This document shows, piece after piece, positions 5,813-8,232 of a stretch of 8,232 bases of DNA (the stretch's first letter is position 1; every line of letters begins with the position of its first letter). The notes beneath the pieces are model-generated. The model did not search any database. It was not told the origin of the DNA and worked only from the letters and a program-made list of their open reading frames with translations. Made by a program: the position numbers and the translations under genes. Source of the DNA: an uncultured Arcobacter sp. (GTDB taxonomy: Bacteria; Campylobacterota; Campylobacteria; Campylobacterales; Arcobacteraceae); NCBI GenBank assembly GCA_913062735.1, contig CAJXWI010000091.1, positions 1 through 8,232 on the forward strand, written 5' to 3'.

Positions 5813-6835
5813 TTATAACCATTGTACTTTTTGGGTGTCAATTTTAACAAAGATATTATTACCTGGAAGTAAATAGTCTTTTTCAATATTTTCTTTTTTT
5901 AATCTTGAATTTAAACAAATACCACCTAGTGAAAACTCAACCAATAAGTGGTTTTGACAGTTTTGTTGATGTATTGAAGAAACGGTTGCACTTAAGCTTT
6001 CTTCAGTTATATTCTTTAAAGTAGGCATTTTTTCTAGATGTATATAATCAGAGTTAATCATCATGATGGAATCGCGTTTTTTTTCTTTAGAATTAGGAAT
6101 AACAAGTTTTTGTCCATCTAAAAAAACTTTAACTAAATTGCCTTCCTCATTTTTTTCCCAAGGTGCAAACAATAGGTTTATGCTCTCACTTTGTATTAAC
6201 TCTCCTTGAAACAAAGCAACTTTTTTATCACAAATATGATTTAGCCAATTATAATCATGACTTGAAATAAAGATACTGGTATTGTATTTTTGTTTTGCAA
6301 GTAAAATGGCTTCTTTAATTAATTGTGCAGAGTTTGTATCAACTCCTGCTGTGGGTTCATCAAGAATTAACACCTTAGGTTTTAATACTAATCTTGCTGC
6401 AAGCGCAACTCTTTGGGCTTCACCACCTGAGAGTTCACTGTGTTTTCTTTTTGAAAAAGACTTATCTAAGCCCACTAAAGTAAGAGCCTTGTATACTTCT
6501 TCTTCTAAATTATCGCAACTTTTTCTTATTTTTAAACCATAAGCGATATTCTCAAAAACACTGCGTTTAAGTAAATAAGGATTTTGGGGTAAAATAACAA
6601 TATCTTGTTTTGCATCAAATCCCAATAAAGTAGAGCACAAACCATCAAAAATAATTTCTCCTTTTGATACTTTAGTAACAAAAGAAAGCAAAGAAAAAAG
6701 GGTAGATTTTCCACTTCCATTTGGCCCTAAAAAACCAATAATTTGATTTTCTTCTAAAATCAATTCTTCAATATCTAATACTTTTTTTCCCTCATAATAA
6801 TGTTTTATATTTTTTAATTCATAGAGTGTTTTCAT
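5813..6835 (-). CDS. tupC: Tungstate ABC transporter, ATP-binding protein
   Basis: This is the ATPase of a TupABC importer, on the cytoplasmic face, driving tungstate uptake. Counting from ATG at 6835 (340 residues), all nucleotide-binding motifs are intact: Walker A GPNGSGKST (37-45), Q-loop Gln84, signature LSGGE (135-139), Walker B VLILDEP (155-161) and switch His193. Residues about 230-340 form a C-terminal extension with a TOBE-like look (SATVSSIHQQNCQNHLLVEF, then LLPGNNIFVKI), as in molybdate/tungstate ATPases, where such domains can bind oxyanion and inhibit transport. I prefer ATG at 6835 over a GTG at 6844. The 6835 ATG overlaps the tupB stop as ATGA and has AAGGAAG 8 bases before it, whereas the GTG lies inside that Shine-Dalgarno region. 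It is the last gene of tupABC, with the shared terminator beyond. Confidence 0.92.
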   Translation of the reverse strand: MKTLYELKNIKHYYEGKKVLDIEELILEENQIIGFLGPNGSGKSTLFSLLSFVTKVSKGEIIFDGLCSTLLGFDAKQDIVILPQNPYLLKRSVFENIAYGLKIRKSCDNLEEEVYKALTLVGLDKSFSKRKHSELSGGEAQRVALAARLVLKPKVLILDEPTAGVDTNSAQLIKEAILLAKQKYNTSIFISSHDYNWLNHICDKKVALFQGELIQSESINLLFAPWEKNEEGNLVKVFLDGQKLVIPNSKEKKRDSIMMINSDYIHLEKMPTLKNITEESLSATVSSIHQQNCQNHLLVEFSLGGICLNSRLKKENIEKDYLLPGNNIFVKIDTQKVQWL

Positions 6836-6848
6836 TGAGCCCACTTCC
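6832..6848 (-). promoter_or_regulatory. tupB-tupC overlap and coupled ribosome binding site
   Basis: The tupB stop TGA and the tupC start ATG share bases as ATGA (6835-6832). AAGGAAG lies just upstream inside the tupB coding region. This is the classic layout of translational coupling and decides the tupC start. Confidence 0.75.
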
Positions 6849-7527
6849 TTTTTAGTACAGACAAGGCAATATTAACCATAAGTGCAAGGCAAAATAAAAC
6901 CAAACCAAGGGCAAGTCCAGTTACGAACTCACCCTTACCTGTTTCAAGTGCTATTGCAGTTGTTACTGTTCTTGTGTGATATTTAATATTTCCACCCACC
7001 ATCATAGAAATTCCAATTTCTGTAATTATTCTTCCATAAGCAGTAATGGCAGCTGTCATGATGCCAAATCTGGCTTCTATTAGAGTAGCATTTAATATTT
7101 GTATGGGTTTTGCGCCTAAACCTTTTAAAGAAGTATATAAGCGCTTATCTACGCTTTCAACTTGAGCAGCTGTTAAAGCAATAATAATAGGCAAAGATAA
7201 AATAACCTGTCCTATAACAATGGCTTTTAGGGTAAATAGTAAATCAAATTCTCCAAAAACACCATTTTTTGACAAAACAGTATATAAAATCAAGCCAATG
7301 ACAACCGTTGGCAAAGCTAAAAGAGTATCTACAATGGTTCTTAAAATTACTTTTCCTCTAAAAGAATAATAACCCAAGATAAAACCAAGAGGCAAACCAA
7401 TAATTAAACTAATTAATAAAGCCAAAGACGATACACTAAGTGTTGCAAAAATTGCTGAGTAAACACTGTCATCACCTTTGAGTAATAACTCTATAGCTTC
7501 AGTAAAACCATCTGTAAATAGATTCAT
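6832..7527 (-). CDS. tupB: Tungstate ABC transporter, permease protein
   Basis: This inner-membrane subunit forms the tungstate channel together with TupC and receives substrate from TupA. Counting from ATG at 7527 it has 231 residues and about five membrane spans (roughly 22-53, 64-84, 98-120, 155-178 and 202-224), as usual for TupB/MetI-type permeases. The cytoplasmic EAA loop that docks the ATPase is seen around 131-153 (YTSLKGLGAKPIQILN, then ATLIEAR) with its conserved Gly. The following block GRIITEIGISMMVGGNI is typical of the TupB/ModB group. A TTG at 7542 would add five residues, but no Shine-Dalgarno precedes it. ATG 7527 has a weak GGAAAAAG about 6 bases upstream and leaves 21 bases after the tupA stop. 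Operon order is tupA-tupB-tupC. Confidence 0.92.
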   Translation of the reverse strand: MNLFTDGFTEAIELLLKGDDSVYSAIFATLSVSSLALLISLIIGLPLGFILGYYSFRGKVILRTIVDTLLALPTVVIGLILYTVLSKNGVFGEFDLLFTLKAIVIGQVILSLPIIIALTAAQVESVDKRLYTSLKGLGAKPIQILNATLIEARFGIMTAAITAYGRIITEIGISMMVGGNIKYHTRTVTTAIALETGKGEFVTGLALGLVLFCLALMVNIALSVLKRKWAQ

Positions 7528-7548
7528 TTTATCTTTTTCCAAGTACTT

Positions 7549-8232
7549 TTATTTGTTAGCATTGGGGATGAAAAGCGCTTGCCCCAATAGTCTAAAATCT
7601 GCAATATACCTTTGTATTTTAGAAGAATTAATCCAAGTCGTAAACTTTTTTGCAAGTTCTTCTTTTGCATTTGCACATTTTTTTGCATTTATGCTAATAA
7701 CACTGTATTGATTAACTAAAGAAGGGTATCCTTCAAGTACTACTTTCATGGTATTATTGTTTTCATGTTGGCTCATATACTTAATCCAAGTACCTCTATC
7801 ACTCATGGTGTATCCATTCATTTGAGAAGCCATATTTATAGTACTTAACATTCCTTGTCCTGTTTGCATATACCAATTTTCGGATTCGGGAAGCTTTTTA
7901 AGCGCTTTTTTCCATAAAGATTTTTCTTTTTTATTTGTACCAGAATTATCTCCACGGGAAAAAAACTTTGCTTCTTTTTCTTTTATTGTTTTTAATGCAG
8001 AGCGTACATTCAAGCCCTTTATTTTTGCAAAATCATTTTTAGGTCCAAGTAAAATAAAATCATTGTACATCACTTCTTGACGGTTTTGCCCATAAGCTTT
8101 TGCTACGAATTTTTTCTCAGAAGTGGGAGCATGTACAAAGAGAATATCTACATCACAATTTTTTCCCATTTTAAGAGCCTTCCCCGTACCAGTTGCTAGC
8201 CACTTTAAAGTAATCCCTGTATCTTTTTCAAA
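7549..8232 (-). CDS. tupA: Tungstate ABC transporter, substrate-binding protein (N-terminus outside window)
   Basis: This periplasmic binding protein captures tungstate with high affinity and hands it to TupB. The frame stays open to the window edge, so 227 residues are visible and the signal peptide plus the N-terminal TTTS-type ligand motif lie beyond 8232. A Met at 8169 is internal: the 21 codons before it encode FEKDTGITLKWLATGTGKAL, a conserved TupA block. Further family blocks are DVDILFVHAP, MYNDFILLGPKND, FFSRGDNSGTNKKEKSLW, GQGMLSTINMASQMNGYTMSDRGTW and VNQYSVISINAKKC. The Arg in SRGD matches the position reported to help TupA prefer tungstate in Campylobacter, so I call tungstate rather than molybdate. 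Its promoter and any regulator site are outside the window. Confidence 0.92.
   Translation of the reverse strand, partial: FEKDTGITLKWLATGTGKALKMGKNCDVDILFVHAPTSEKKFVAKAYGQNRQEVMYNDFILLGPKNDFAKIKGLNVRSALKTIKEKEAKFFSRGDNSGTNKKEKSLWKKALKKLPESENWYMQTGQGMLSTINMASQMNGYTMSDRGTWIKYMSQHENNNTMKVVLEGYPSLVNQYSVISINAKKCANAKEELAKKFTTWINSSKIQRYIADFRLLGQALFIPNANK

Noticed and set aside
5704..5886. Minus-strand 60-codon frame across the trpB end and terminator
   Set aside because: It crosses the strong terminator hairpin and overlaps trpB and the 3' end of tupC; it is low-complexity Lys-rich sequence from the T-runs.
6282..6542. Plus-strand 86-codon open frame inside tupC
   Set aside because: It is the antisense shadow of the conserved ATPase core, including Walker B and the signature motif.
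7478..7711. Plus-strand 77-codon open frame over the tupA/tupB junction
   Set aside because: It is antisense to two firmly identified genes and has no family resemblance.

Overview
The window is AT-rich DNA of the kind seen in Campylobacterota. The tungstate transporter, the leucyl/phenylalanyl-tRNA-protein transferase, the paired NTF2-like proteins and the codon use suggest an Arcobacter-like member (Arcobacteraceae). This placement is an inference from gene content and protein style; no search was run. I see no RNA genes, insertion sequences, CRISPR arrays or phage genes. It looks like ordinary chromosome with several single-gene units.

Layout. Bases 3-317 hold the C-terminal half of aat (+), cut by the window edge. 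It converges on a minus-strand NTF2/SnoaL-like gene (325-807), and one perfect hairpin spans both stop codons. Upstream of that gene on the same strand is a small unknown lipoprotein (884-1462). Next is a minus-strand histone H1-like Lys/Ala/Val protein (1652-2002), with a 17-bp-arm terminator palindrome behind it and a perfect consensus sigma70 promoter in front. Divergent from it, in the 367-base gap, is a likely 40-residue single-span membrane peptide (2179-2301, +). It is followed by an exported SdiA-regulated/YjiK-like beta-propeller (2370-3116, +), which converges with an alpha/beta hydrolase (3121-3819, -). A second short NTF2-like gene (3967-4305, -) is divergent from a stand-alone tryptophan synthase beta chain gene (4558-5769, +), which ends at a strong bidirectional-type terminator. 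The remainder is the minus-strand tungstate ABC transporter operon tupA-tupB-tupC, with tupA running off the right edge.

How the genes work together. Only tupABC forms a clear functional unit: a periplasmic binding protein, a permease and an ATPase, with tupB and tupC overlapping by 4 bases. It would supply tungstate for molybdo/tungsto-pterin enzymes. The trpB copy has no trpA beside it and carries unusual residues next to the catalytic lysine and in the loop that normally faces the alpha subunit. It may therefore be a second, stand-alone TrpB. The other genes are separate housekeeping or accessory genes.

No clear new multi-gene system is visible. The best points for a second look are the H1-like gene with its promoter, leader palindrome and 12-base repeats; the divergent 40-residue membrane peptide; the atypical TrpB; and the start codons of tupB and tupC.
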